Source: a virus
DNA length: 51,900 bases
Virus record (IMG/VR): IMGVR_UViG_3300038301_000356
Span: 1-51,900 of that record
Reading direction: 5' to 3' (one strand)
Position numbers and translations under genes: made by a program. Shown here piece after piece: positions 30,604-41,600 of the stretch. Within the stretch, counting starts at the first letter, position 1, and each line of letters opens with the position of its first letter. The notes beneath the pieces are model-generated. The model did not search any database and was not told the DNA's origin. It was given only the letters and a program-made list of their open reading frames with translations.

Positions 30604-33600
30604 ATGGGGAAGAAAGGACCGTTCAAAGACCTAGTTTGGGGCAAACTAAACTCGGGTAAGAAGAACACAACAAATCGTGCAATAAGCAGCAATCAGCGCA
30701 CCAGCCTGATGTCTCAGCTTAGGCAGAACGCAATTGACACTGCGACCCCCAAGAACAAGCCTTCTGGACCACAGAAGGCTATTGTCCTTCGTGTGGACAC
30801 GGAATCTAATAAAGTTCCGGGCACTAGTTGGATGAAAGCTTGGTATAAAGAGATCTTAGAGACCGATATACCAGAAACAATTAAAATCAAGGCGCGTATC
30901 CCGACTCTTCACGCAGGGATCCCCGCACCTGAAAAATATGGATGCGACGGAGCTAAGGGCAAGCACCAGTTCTGGATCAACATGCATCCAACATACTATG
31001 CTTCTTCACAAAATATTGAGAAGCCCGAATGTGGTGATGCTGTAATAGTTAGCATTGCTAACGGCGACCCACATAGCGCCGGAGAGATTCTTGCCAACGT
31101 TGTGACTCGCGAAGCTGATGGCGGTCTTAAGAAGGGCGGCTCATGCCCACCCTCAGACGCCGGCGGCTCTGCAGCCCTCGACGCGAAAGGTGGAGAGGGT
31201 GACGCTGTTGGTGGTGAAGAGGTCTCAAACGAAGACGTTAACCCGTTCATGTTCCCAGAGGATTGCGATTGGGACTGCATGCTAGAGATCATGACCTCAA
31301 TCACTACGCTTTCTCAAGTCGCCCCGGGTCGCAACCCAGATGGCAGTTTGAATACAATTGCTTCGCCGTACAATCACAAGGGAGTATTTATTAGCAGGGC
31401 TTCGCTTCTAGATCCCAAAATGCCCCAGCCTATGGCTGCGCTTAAGCGAGCGCTCTGGGCAAACCTTGGGTACGTTGTGATGGAATGTGTTGAACAATAT
31501 GAGGGCGATGCGAGAGACAGATACGCCCAAAAGAATGTATTTATGGCATATGCACGCATGTTTCAACTGGGCGGTGTCCGAGTTTATGTATCCGGCAAGC
31601 CTTATCCCGGCAAGGCAGCTAAGTTTATTGACACCGTAGTAGATTATGCTACGCTCTCTGGAGCAAAAGGCATCGTCATGGAGCCGACATGGGGATACCT
31701 CTCTCCGGGTGACAAAGACAAGTACTCGCGCCAAGCAGAATATCTTACGTCAGCGATGATGAAGGCGGGTAGGGAATACCACCTACAGGTAGGGTTCACA
31801 AACCCATGGCTTCCTAGCGCGACATACACTATCGCAGAGCTAGACGGCGAAGAAACTCCAGTCGCCATTCGATATAAAGATTCATTCCCTTATGCATGCT
31901 TTTCTAAGGTTGATTGGTCAATATGCCAAATACTTTCCACCAATGGAAAGTCTGATGTCTATGTTAATGATTCCACAGGCGAGGTGTTCCTTCGGTCTGT
32001 GCGCGGTCAGAACGCATTGAAGGCTACGGATTTTGTTACAGCAATAGAAGATTATGTCAAAATGGGATTCAAGAATATTATTCCGGCTTTCGGATTGATG
32101 GGCAGTGGCTTTGAAGACTATAGAGTGTCTTCGGAGAAACCGCCCGGTCGTGTGAGGGAGGAGCTTGAGTTCCTTGCTCCAAAGGGCACAGCGCCTTATA
32201 TCGGAGAGCTATCTACAGAAGCTGACTCGCCATCTTATCTGCCTGAGCCCGGGTTCGAGTCCACCACCGAGCGTGTTGAAGATTGGAGTTCTGGTTATTT
32301 TGGGCTAAAATGGTTCTGCGAAGAGGGAGATCCAGATCCACGTTGCGAATGTGAGGGCTGGGATCCAACTTTGATTGATGCGCCTTGTAACGGACTCTCC
32401 TTAGAAGAAGCTGTCGATCTGGGAGGTAAGGCTGCAGATCTTGTAGCAGATCTTACTGGTGATGAACTCATGGAAGATATAGCTGATGGTTTCGGTGTTG
32501 CAGCCGAGGTTATAGACGAAGTGAAAGATGTAACCAGCCGAGCGTTCCCAAGAGAAGAACCGATGGTCCCGCCGATCAAGTCTCAAGTTCGATATTCTAT
32601 GACATGGTGGGACTGGCTGAACGCAGAAGAGCATACTCCTTGTTGGAAGAGTACCCGCTGGGATATCATTAAAAACTTTAATCGATTCAGCCCTCTTGCT
32701 TATGAACAAGCTGCTGAAGGTGGCGCTTTGAACAACTTAAGCTATGAAACATTCGGTAAACAGATTCAAGAAGCTATTGAACGCATTGAATCATGGAACC
32801 GTGTTGCCGAGAGAAACCCTGCTATGCAGACAATCTCCTTGGAAGCATATATGATGGCTGTTCAAACCGCACCTAGCATGGTGAGCGCTTTTTCAGGAAT
32901 GGGAGATATCGCAGATGCAGGCAAAGCCGCGTCACATGTAGCTCAAGCAGCCGCTACGGAACTAGGATACGACAGCGGCGGCAGCGGAGCGTCAGATGTT
33001 GACGCGGCAACAGACGAATACTCAGACGGCTCAGCCGACATCCCAGACCCAGATGCCTACTTCGGTTCTGACCCAGTGGAAGAGACTGATACTTCTGGCG
33101 CAGCCAGCGCTGAAGATCCCCCGCCTGCTGACGGCACTACACCCGCCGAGGGCGGCGGAGTAGCACAAGGCGGCGCCGCTTCCCTAGACGCTTATCCGCC
33201 ATTCAGTTACATTAACTTTGATGGCGGTCGCAACCCAAACGATCAAGGCGGCTGGTATCCGGCACACGCCAACAGGTGGAGCGAACGGAACAGAACCCCA
33301 GCAGATATCACTCATTTTATTGTTCATACAACAGCCGGCAATAACCAGACCGCCGGCGGCTCTGACTTTGACGACGGCTCCGGATTGGGCAGCACTCACT
33401 ACGGCATTAATCAGGGCGGTTGGGTGTTCCAATTCGTAAAAGAGAGTGCTGTTGCAAACGGCGCCGGAGGCTTGAGCGCCGGAGAATATCGCAGAGATGC
33501 TTGGGGTGTCTCCATGGACAAAGATAAATCCGTTCCCGGCGGCAACAACACCGGCGCAGTTCAAGTCGAGATCAGCGGCATTCCGGAACAAGAGTCAAAC

Positions 33601-34638
33601 AGCCCGGGATCTATTTATAATGATGCAGTATATGAAAACTTAGCATTCTTAATCGCAAACGTTTGTCACAGAAACCAGATCCCAGTTGATCGAACTCACA
33701 TCTTTGGTCATGACGAGACAAAAGCAGATCGCTCCGACCCGGGCACACACCTCTCCGTACCATTTCCAGATGGCATTTCTTATCCGGTTGAAGGCGGTCC
33801 CGATGGTGGTAAGATGGCACCAAATGGAAAACGCCAGATTAACTCTTATAGCCCCAACATCAACGGTCAACCAACCTTTGACTGGGATCGGCTTATGACC
33901 CTTATTAAAGGCTACATGACAAGTGGTGGCGTTCCCATGCCGCCAGCACAAGAGTGGGCTTCTCAAGGCTCTAACGCTGCTGGTGCAGGAGGAACCGTAG
34001 CCGGTTCCGGTGGCGGCGCTGCTGCTGCAGCCGGCGCTCCAGAACAATGCGGTGGCGCTGCTGGTGTACCCGGTGCTGCAGGCGCAGCCGGCGGCGGCGG
34101 CACTCCAATGACAGCGGCTCAAGTTGCAGCGTTGGGAGACATAGCCCAGAACGGCTCATGGCCAATCGCTGGTACTCCGTCGATTACTTCTGATTATGGA
34201 ATGCGCGCCCGTTGCTGGGACACTGGGGCAATGCAAAATCACAACGGCATTGATGTAGTTTCATCCAATCCCTCGACTCATGGCGGACCACTTCTTGCTG
34301 GTGCCCCGGGCACAGTTACTTTGGCGACTAACAACTGCAATGACACATCCAATGGCGGCAGTTGTAATGGCGGCGCCGGCAACATGGTTAAGATTGATCA
34401 TGGCGGCGGTAGAGAATCAATATACATGCATCTGCTGTCTTCCGCAGTATCCGTGGGTGCCACGGTAACAAAGGGACAAGTAATCGGACAAGCGGATAAT
34501 ACTGGCGGCTCGTACGGAGCCCACCTCCACTTTGAGTTCAAGGTTAATGGTGTGAAAGTCAATCCGCAAGAAGCTCTGGGACTAGAATGTACTGGCAACA
34601 AGTGCGCCCCCGGCAACCAGAATGCACAGAGTTGTTAA
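30604..34638 (+). CDS. Tail hub/lysin with amidase and M23 peptidase domains
   Basis: 1344 residues. Residues 1-250: gp5-like N-terminal part. About 258-540: alpha/beta repeats that look like a TIM barrel (GIVMEPTWGYLS). Residues about 895-1060: amidase_2/PGRP fold with HFIVHTTAG (His908), THIFGHDET (His1036) and SDPG (Asp1045) as likely zinc ligands. Residues 1190-1320: M23/LytM peptidase with HNGID (His1213, Asp1217), YMHL and HLHFE (His1307, His1309). Linkers are Gly/Ala-rich. Two wall-cutting activities in one hub would help DNA delivery. ATG 30604 is used; see the note on the ATG at 30599. Confidence 0.85.
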   Translation: MGKKGPFKDLVWGKLNSGKKNTTNRAISSNQRTSLMSQLRQNAIDTATPKNKPSGPQKAIVLRVDTESNKVPGTSWMKAWYKEILETDIPETIKIKARIPTLHAGIPAPEKYGCDGAKGKHQFWINMHPTYYASSQNIEKPECGDAVIVSIANGDPHSAGEILANVVTREADGGLKKGGSCPPSDAGGSAALDAKGGEGDAVGGEEVSNEDVNPFMFPEDCDWDCMLEIMTSITTLSQVAPGRNPDGSLNTIASPYNHKGVFISRASLLDPKMPQPMAALKRALWANLGYVVMECVEQYEGDARDRYAQKNVFMAYARMFQLGGVRVYVSGKPYPGKAAKFIDTVVDYATLSGAKGIVMEPTWGYLSPGDKDKYSRQAEYLTSAMMKAGREYHLQVGFTNPWLPSATYTIAELDGEETPVAIRYKDSFPYACFSKVDWSICQILSTNGKSDVYVNDSTGEVFLRSVRGQNALKATDFVTAIEDYVKMGFKNIIPAFGLMGSGFEDYRVSSEKPPGRVREELEFLAPKGTAPYIGELSTEADSPSYLPEPGFESTTERVEDWSSGYFGLKWFCEEGDPDPRCECEGWDPTLIDAPCNGLSLEEAVDLGGKAADLVADLTGDELMEDIADGFGVAAEVIDEVKDVTSRAFPREEPMVPPIKSQVRYSMTWWDWLNAEEHTPCWKSTRWDIIKNFNRFSPLAYEQAAEGGALNNLSYETFGKQIQEAIERIESWNRVAERNPAMQTISLEAYMMAVQTAPSMVSAFSGMGDIADAGKAASHVAQAAATELGYDSGGSGASDVDAATDEYSDGSADIPDPDAYFGSDPVEETDTSGAASAEDPPPADGTTPAEGGGVAQGGAASLDAYPPFSYINFDGGRNPNDQGGWYPAHANRWSERNRTPADITHFIVHTTAGNNQTAGGSDFDDGSGLGSTHYGINQGGWVFQFVKESAVANGAGGLSAGEYRRDAWGVSMDKDKSVPGGNNTGAVQVEISGIPEQESNSPGSIYNDAVYENLAFLIANVCHRNQIPVDRTHIFGHDETKADRSDPGTHLSVPFPDGISYPVEGGPDGGKMAPNGKRQINSYSPNINGQPTFDWDRLMTLIKGYMTSGGVPMPPAQEWASQGSNAAGAGGTVAGSGGGAAAAAGAPEQCGGAAGVPGAAGAAGGGGTPMTAAQVAALGDIAQNGSWPIAGTPSITSDYGMRARCWDTGAMQNHNGIDVVSSNPSTHGGPLLAGAPGTVTLATNNCNDTSNGGSCNGGAGNMVKIDHGGGRESIYMHLLSSAVSVGATVTKGQVIGQADNTGGSYGAHLHFEFKVNGVKVNPQEALGLECTGNKCAPGNQNAQSC

Positions 34639-34654
34639 CACAATAGGATAACAA

Positions 34655-35587
34655 ATGGCGAAGAAAAAAGCAGTAGACACATCAGGTCTACACCCCACAG
34701 TTAAGAAAAATCTGGCTTCCGACCCGGGTGCCACAAATCGAGGCGCTGGACGAGGAATCGGCGGCAGCAAGGTGGCTGAGCCTAACCCCAGATTTATCGC
34801 AACTGATACTGAAAATGTGATAGCTAGCACAACAAACGCTAACATTGTACTCGGTCGCGACCGCCCGGGCTCTCGTTTGAGTGGTTATGGCGGGTCTGGT
34901 GACACTCACTGCGCTTCTATTGACATGGTAGCTGGACGCATGGCGAACCACGCCGCTACAGTTACAGCGCAAGGCGAAGCTATGAGCGCCGATCCAAACT
35001 TTAAGCTTGACGCCGCTAGAATTTATATGAGCCAGAAGACTGACATCGATGCCAACTTTGGGTTAGCAGATGGCAATGTCGGAAACTCATCGGCAAAGTC
35101 TGCGATTGGTATGAAGGCAGATGGGATCAGAATCATGGCACGCGAAGGTATTAAGCTTGTAACCAAGACGGACATGAAAAACTCGCAAGGCGGTGCTGTT
35201 GATGCAATCAACGGAATCGACCTGATTGCCGGAAACGATGATGAAAAACTCCAGCCAATTCCTTTGGGCAACAACCTTGAGGAAGCACTAGTTAGACTTA
35301 CGGATCATGTAGATAAGCTAATCGGCATTATGGATAACTTCTTGATGTATCAAATGAAGTATAATACAGCACTCGCTACTCATTTCCATCATTCTCCATT
35401 TTTCGGAGCCCCAACTTCCCCATCACCACCGGCGATGACTTCGGGTATTCAAAACGTTATTGATTGTTTGGCAGACACAAAACGTTCCCTAATGACACAA
35501 AGAGCAAACTTAGTAATGTTCAAGCAAACGTACTTTAGCGTAGCAGGAGGAAAATACATCAACAGTCGTTACAACAACACTAACTGA
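34655..35587 (+). CDS. Virion structural protein, hub-associated
   Basis: 310 residues. Lys/Ala N-terminus, then IVLGRDRPGSRLSGYGGSG and CASIDMVAGRM, a mid part MKADGIRIMAREGIKLVTKTD that looks like a beta-helix or spike-type turn, and a helical C-terminal half. Position between the hub and the giant protein suggests a baseplate hub or spike-tip part. I cannot name the T4 counterpart. Start follows a GGATAA region with no strong SD. Confidence 0.65.
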   Translation: MAKKKAVDTSGLHPTVKKNLASDPGATNRGAGRGIGGSKVAEPNPRFIATDTENVIASTTNANIVLGRDRPGSRLSGYGGSGDTHCASIDMVAGRMANHAATVTAQGEAMSADPNFKLDAARIYMSQKTDIDANFGLADGNVGNSSAKSAIGMKADGIRIMAREGIKLVTKTDMKNSQGGAVDAINGIDLIAGNDDEKLQPIPLGNNLEEALVRLTDHVDKLIGIMDNFLMYQMKYNTALATHFHHSPFFGAPTSPSPPAMTSGIQNVIDCLADTKRSLMTQRANLVMFKQTYFSVAGGKYINSRYNNTN

Positions 35588-35601
35588 TGTGAGGAAACTT
35601 C

Positions 35602-38600
35602 ATGGCAACTGACGAAGAAATTGAAACTAGAAAAGCGCTGTTTATAGCATCGACTGACAGTGCTTTGTCTGAGGCAGAACGCGACGAGGCTTCTGCGGCA
35701 TTGGCGACCAGCGCCGTTGAGGTGTTTACGGTCAGCGGTCCATGGCACTCTCCAGTTTCTCCGATGATGTCTTCTGTATCAATGATTACAGAAGATCCTC
35801 AGCCCAAAGCTCCGCCACCCCAGAGATATTCTGATGAGGATTTGGCAGACTGCGTTGTAGAGGAGTGTGTAACAAAGCAGTTTGATGAAGGGCGCCCGGT
35901 CGCCGGCTCGTTTGAAGAGAGCACAATTGGTACTCACTATTTTAAGCTGGAGCCAAAGACACTTGCCGGCGGTGAACCCGGCTGGGCTACGATTAAGCTG
36001 CGTAAGTTTATGACTGACACCTCAGTGGTCTTGGGGGAAGTGGATCACCTTACTATTGTAACTTTGCTGGATGAAGCAATCGGTCCTGATTGTAAATGGT
36101 GTAAGGTAAGAATCCAAGATCTAGAGCGCAATGTTGATCTTTATAAGGTCGTAGGATACGTTCGCCGCCAGCATTTGCATCGCTTGAAATATGGCGATAT
36201 GTGCTGGGAAGGTGGCACCACACTTCCGTCACCTAACTACAAAAATCACAATCAGGCAAAGAAGCGCAGTTGGCGATTAGGCTCTCCATGGTATACCATG
36301 CAGGCTTGCGAACCGTGGCTTGACAAGAAACGACTTCAATACAGGACCATGGTGAACACCGGTCACAAAAATCTTGAAGTCATGGATATGCTTAATGAGA
36401 CCGCCATCAGAGTTGGCATTAAGCAAATGTTGGTCTATTTTGACCGGTCCCCAAAAGGATACGATGTCCGGACCTTGGATAATGCAATTGCACATTTGCA
36501 AGACGACCTTTATAAGTTTGCAAAAGTAGAAAAGACTTTTCAATCCGACAGACCCGGGGTTTCAGTCAAGGCGCTAGTTTCCGTAAACATGGCACATCTT
36601 CTTGCCTTGCCCCGAATGGTGAGGTCATACAGTACTACCACCGAAATGCAGACCGGTCACCGCACGGTGATGTATCAGTCTAACACAATCGAGAAAAAGC
36701 TGAAAAAGGTTGCAGACACGATGGATAAGATCCAGATGTATGTAGACATGTTTCCGGGTACGATTCGCGGCTCAAACAAGTTCTCGGCAAAGAAGCAAGG
36801 AAATCGTATTCGTAAGTTCCTGCCCGCCTTGAAAGGTCTCATGCAGAAGAACGGACAGCCACTCAGACCAGACCACGAAGATATTATTGAAATCGGTACA
36901 GATGGTGCCTTCAACCCGGTGCATTGTATTGTTTATCCAGACGATACAGGACTCGGCATGCCGCAAAATATTAGCTTCAACCAGTTTGCCGCCAACGAAC
37001 CCGCGTCCCTAGATCGGTTGATGCATTATATTCTGCAAGGCAATAACATGTTTAGTGATGCTAAAAAGCCGCAATGGTCGAGCATGACTCCTCCATGGAT
37101 GGAATACCTTACTAAATACACATTTCCGCCTTTGATGATCTTACCTACCCCGCCAAGTGGCTTGGGCAATATTCCGAACTTAGGCGACTTAGGTAACATT
37201 GCGAACCAGTTTAACTCTTTGCCGATCAAGGGACCAAAGGATATTGATTTTGAGAACCTTAAACTAGGTGATCCAAGCTTCTTAGCAAATATGGCATTGG
37301 CGCGAGCCGACATTGTTCTTCCGTCAGGCGACAATATCATTGCCAACTTGCCAGATGTTCTGGACAAGATTAATTCTTTGGACGATGTTTTTGCCGAACT
37401 GCTGCAGAAAATCTCTATTCCCAAGTTGATTGAAGCTGCCATGGCAAAACTTATGGCAGAACTTGGGCTGGATAACATCTATGCTGCGATGCTGAAGGCA
37501 GCACTTGGACAGTTTTCCATCGACGCCCTTATTAAACAGTTCTTGATGCAGTTGCCAGATGACATTTTTGCTAACTTGTTGGATGGATTATTCGACAATT
37601 TGGATGTTTCTTGCGATGACCTGATTCAACTTATTGTGGGCATGGGCATTGAGTTCAACCACCTTCAGCCGATCATTGATCAGGTTGGCGAACAGATGGA
37701 CTTCTTACAAGACAAGCTGGATGAGTTTAACTCATTGCTTCCAGAAGTTTGCGGAACTGCTACGGAGGCTGAGTTAGAAACCTCTGTCGATGAAGACTTA
37801 GAAGAACTAGAGGAATCGGTACAGGCTTCGATTGAAGATATGCTTGCCAACCTGACATGTGATGACCTCAAGTTAATGATTAAAAACATTGCTGTCGGCG
37901 GCGTTCCCACTTTCAGCTTTGAGCCCCCGACTATCGATCTGTCTTGCTATGTCAAGGACATCGAATTGATGATCGGCGCATTCTTGATGCCGTTTATGAT
38001 ACCTCTTACTGGCTTTCCGATTGATATCACTCGTCTCGGCGAGATTGATTGGTCTTTACTTCAGCCATCGGCGCCAAACCTTAATATCCGACTTCCTGAT
38101 GGTGAGTTCATTAACATTACCGATTGGGATGTTCACGGACCAGAGTTGGGCAATATTCCCGGCTTCCCCGCCCTACCCGGCGGTCCTAACCTTGCGGCTT
38201 GCGCCCCCGATCTGAACTTCCCTCAGTTTGCGATGCCCGATTTGGGCTCATCCCCCGGCGGGATTCAAATGCCAAACATTAAGTTTGCCGAATCATTTTC
38301 CGAACTAGAATTTCCCGGTGGTATTGAGGTGATTATAGAGGCAATTGGATCATTGCCCACCGGAGGCTTGCCCGGGCTGTCACTATCTGACCTGAATCCC
38401 GACTTCCCCGCAGCATCCCTGCCGGAAATAGAACTGGGCGATCTTAAGTTTGGCGAGTTTCTAGATGATTGGCGCCGTATTTTTGCCGAAGCAATGAGCG
38501 GCTTTCTTCTGAGTAACTTCGCTCTTGCCATCGCCGGCGGAGGAGGAGCCTTCAGCAAGTTTAGAGCAAAGTTGGAAGGGCTAGACTGGGGCACGGATGC

Positions 38601-41600
38601 TTCAATGTCCATCCCAGAAGGCGATGGTCTCACTCCACCAACCATCCCGAATAGCTCATTGCCGAACATCCCAGAATGGGACGCTAGCGGTACACAGGTA
38701 CCTTTGCCCACCTGCGACATGGATGTATCTGTAAGCGAGGTCTCTGGGCTTGGCTGGCAAACTCTTGCAACAATGCCGCAAGAATGGTGGACTAAAACCA
38801 CAGAAGGCTCAGATGCCTCTGCTGTTATGGAGGTTCCCAACTTTGCAGCAATGAAAGACCAGCTAACAGGGTACATGACAGAAACTGGACAAGATTTGTC
38901 CGTAGTTATCGCAGCCTGCGAAGATCTGGCAGACACAGACTTTACGAGCGTTCACGAATGGTGTGTCATTATAGATAAAATTGATGCCCTAATGGATGCG
39001 CTCAACGAACTAAATGGTCCGGACCCAATTGAGGGCGGAAGAATCGGCTTGGATGGCGGCTACGAGATTAACCTCGCGGATATCACCTTACCTACTGCTG
39101 TGTTCCGACCGAAGGTTGGCTGTGGACTTATTAAACTTTACGGGCTGCCCGATTTCGGCTACGGCGGAATGAGCTTCCCGCTCCCAATCGCTGGTCCTAA
39201 CGGTGACGAGACCTTCGATCTGTTTGACATGCCAAACCTTTTGGAGAAACTACCAGAGATTCCCAACTTCCCTGACCTTCTGCCCCCCGGAATTACCGCT
39301 GACAACTTGTCGCTTCTTTGTGACGTGCCGCAGCTTTTTGAAACATTGTTCGACTTAATGTTCGGGAACCTCCCCACCGTCTCTGGCGCTCTTGGTGAGC
39401 TTGATGGCTTCTCACAAAACCTTCTTAATATGGATTCCATCCCCGGCGGCGAAGGCAACGGCGTAGATGCCAAGAAAATCATGTTAGCTCTGTTCAGATT
39501 TATTATTGACAAGCTTGGACTGAACCCGATGATCGAGCAGCTAGCTGATATTCTTAAGATTGCAATGTCCGCCGGCGACCTAACTCCTGCAATGATCTCC
39601 GAGATTCCAGCAATCCAGATTAAGATTGACGCGCTTATGGCTGCAGCACCCTCCATGCCAGAACTGAATGTTCCGTCCTTGCCAAGCATGGGCGGCGGCG
39701 GAGGTTTTGGAGGCGGTGGCGGCTTTGGCGGTGGCGGAGGCTCTGCTGGAGGCGGAGGCGGAGGCTCAGTTGAGGCTCCCTCTACTGCACTCCCGGGCGG
39801 CGGCATGCCCGGTGGCGGTCCCGGTTCAACTGGCGGCGGCTTAAGTGGCGGCTCTGTTGCTGGCATGGCTGAAAAGTTTGAGATTCCAACAATCACTCTG
39901 CCGGATAACATTCCAACAGGTGACTTGATGGGAATGATGTTCAAGGGCATGCAGGACAGTGTTAAGGGCGCCATCGAGCAAGCCCTCGTTGAAATGGGTA
40001 AGTCAGTCCTTCGTTCTCTGCTTGAAGACGCTGCATCAGGAGGCTTCGGCGATGCTGACATTCTCGACATGCTTTCGGAAAGCTTGGGTGAGTTGGGTGC
40101 GTTAGACGCTATCAACGCGGCTTTCAATGAGATGGGTGTTGATGAAAACGGAAAGATTATAACTACAACTGATACCACCGTAGAGATTACAATGGGTTGC
40201 GGCGAGCCATATGAACTTGACGAAGACGACCCACCATGTACTCCGGTTGAACTAGTTGGAATGATTAGTAAAAAACTTAACAGGAACGAAGTCAAGGCGT
40301 TAGTTGGCGGCATGATCGCCCCTTCTACATGTAGCCACATTGAAGAGACCATGCGAGATGGCTGTCCATGGATGATGACTGTTTTTGACGACTGCTCAAA
40401 GGTCGCGGATACTTTTGAAGTCTTAGGTGAGAAGATCAAGCCGCACATTCTGGCAAGGATTGAGTTCCCCAGATTCCAAGCAGTTAAAGATTTGAGAGTG
40501 TTATGTTGCAATACCGAACCGTATTGGCGTGATATGTTCCTCAAGAATCACCCGGGTACCGAAGAAGAGGCAAAAGAAGCATTTGATGAAGCGGTGCTAG
40601 CCAAGGTTGAAGCCCTCGAATATTTTTCACAATTGATGTCTCCGTTTAATCCATTAGGTGGCGATGGTCATGGCGGAACGATTGTGCCCTCCATGTGGCC
40701 AGAAAAGAACTGCGAAGAACGCTGCCCGGGCGAAGACCCACCCAAACCATCCCTGTTCCCAGTAGACAGCGAGATCCCGACATTAAACTTTATGAATGAA
40801 ATGGCAACAAATCTTATGTATGAGCCAATCAATCTCATGTTCAAGATGGAATCGGATATGTACCCAGAGATGCTGGTTTCCGGCACCGTTCTCAAAGAAG
40901 CGATTCCTTTCTGGGAAGCAGCCGGTACTCATATGGGCGGCGGCGATGCCGGCATCAGTCGATTCGCTGAGCAGCTATTCGCGCAAGGGAATCCTCTAGT
41001 AAAATCAGACGGCACCGAATGGGGCTCTGGCAAATATAAGGATAAGATCGATATTGTACGAGGAATCTCGGAAACTAAAGATTGGAAAAAACTATTCCAA
41101 GATGACATCCATGTTCTGCAGACTCGCAACAGTAGCTCTGTAGTCCCTGTGCTTTATAACTCTTTAAGACGCTATGATTATGTTAGCGATACATGGGACA
41201 CAGAGAACAAACAGTTCTCATGGAATTTCCAATACGGCGGTACCGCTGAGACCCCCTTGGGCGATGCTTGGCCAACTGTCACTTGGTCGTTAGAGCCAAT
41301 GACACAAGAGGACGCTGATAAACGGAACCCGAAGGCGACAACGACGACAACCATTCCTTCAACTTCGATGACACCACTTGGGAAGGACTGCGATCCTCCG
41401 GACGAAATCGTGGCTGAAGAAGAAACTAGTCCCGCTGGTGTTGATTGGGAAGCAGGTCTTCCTGTCCACTATCAGTTGTTTAGGCAGTTTGTACGTGATA
41501 AGTTTATTAAACACCCGAATGTGGTTGAAGGAGTCGATGTAACATCTCTGGCTTCTTGGGCGAACACTGGGTTCGATAGCAAAGGCGCCCCCATGGGCTT

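Noticed and set aside
38265-38936. 223-codon open frame on the - strand
   Set aside because: Also antisense to the giant gene, low-complexity Pro/Ser-rich, no ribosome site or motif.
39159-40544. 461-codon open frame on the - strand within the giant virion gene
   Set aside because: Lies wholly antisense to the Gly/Pro-rich part of the 2927-residue gene; the open frame follows from codon composition, gives Pro/Ser-rich low-complexity protein and has no motif.
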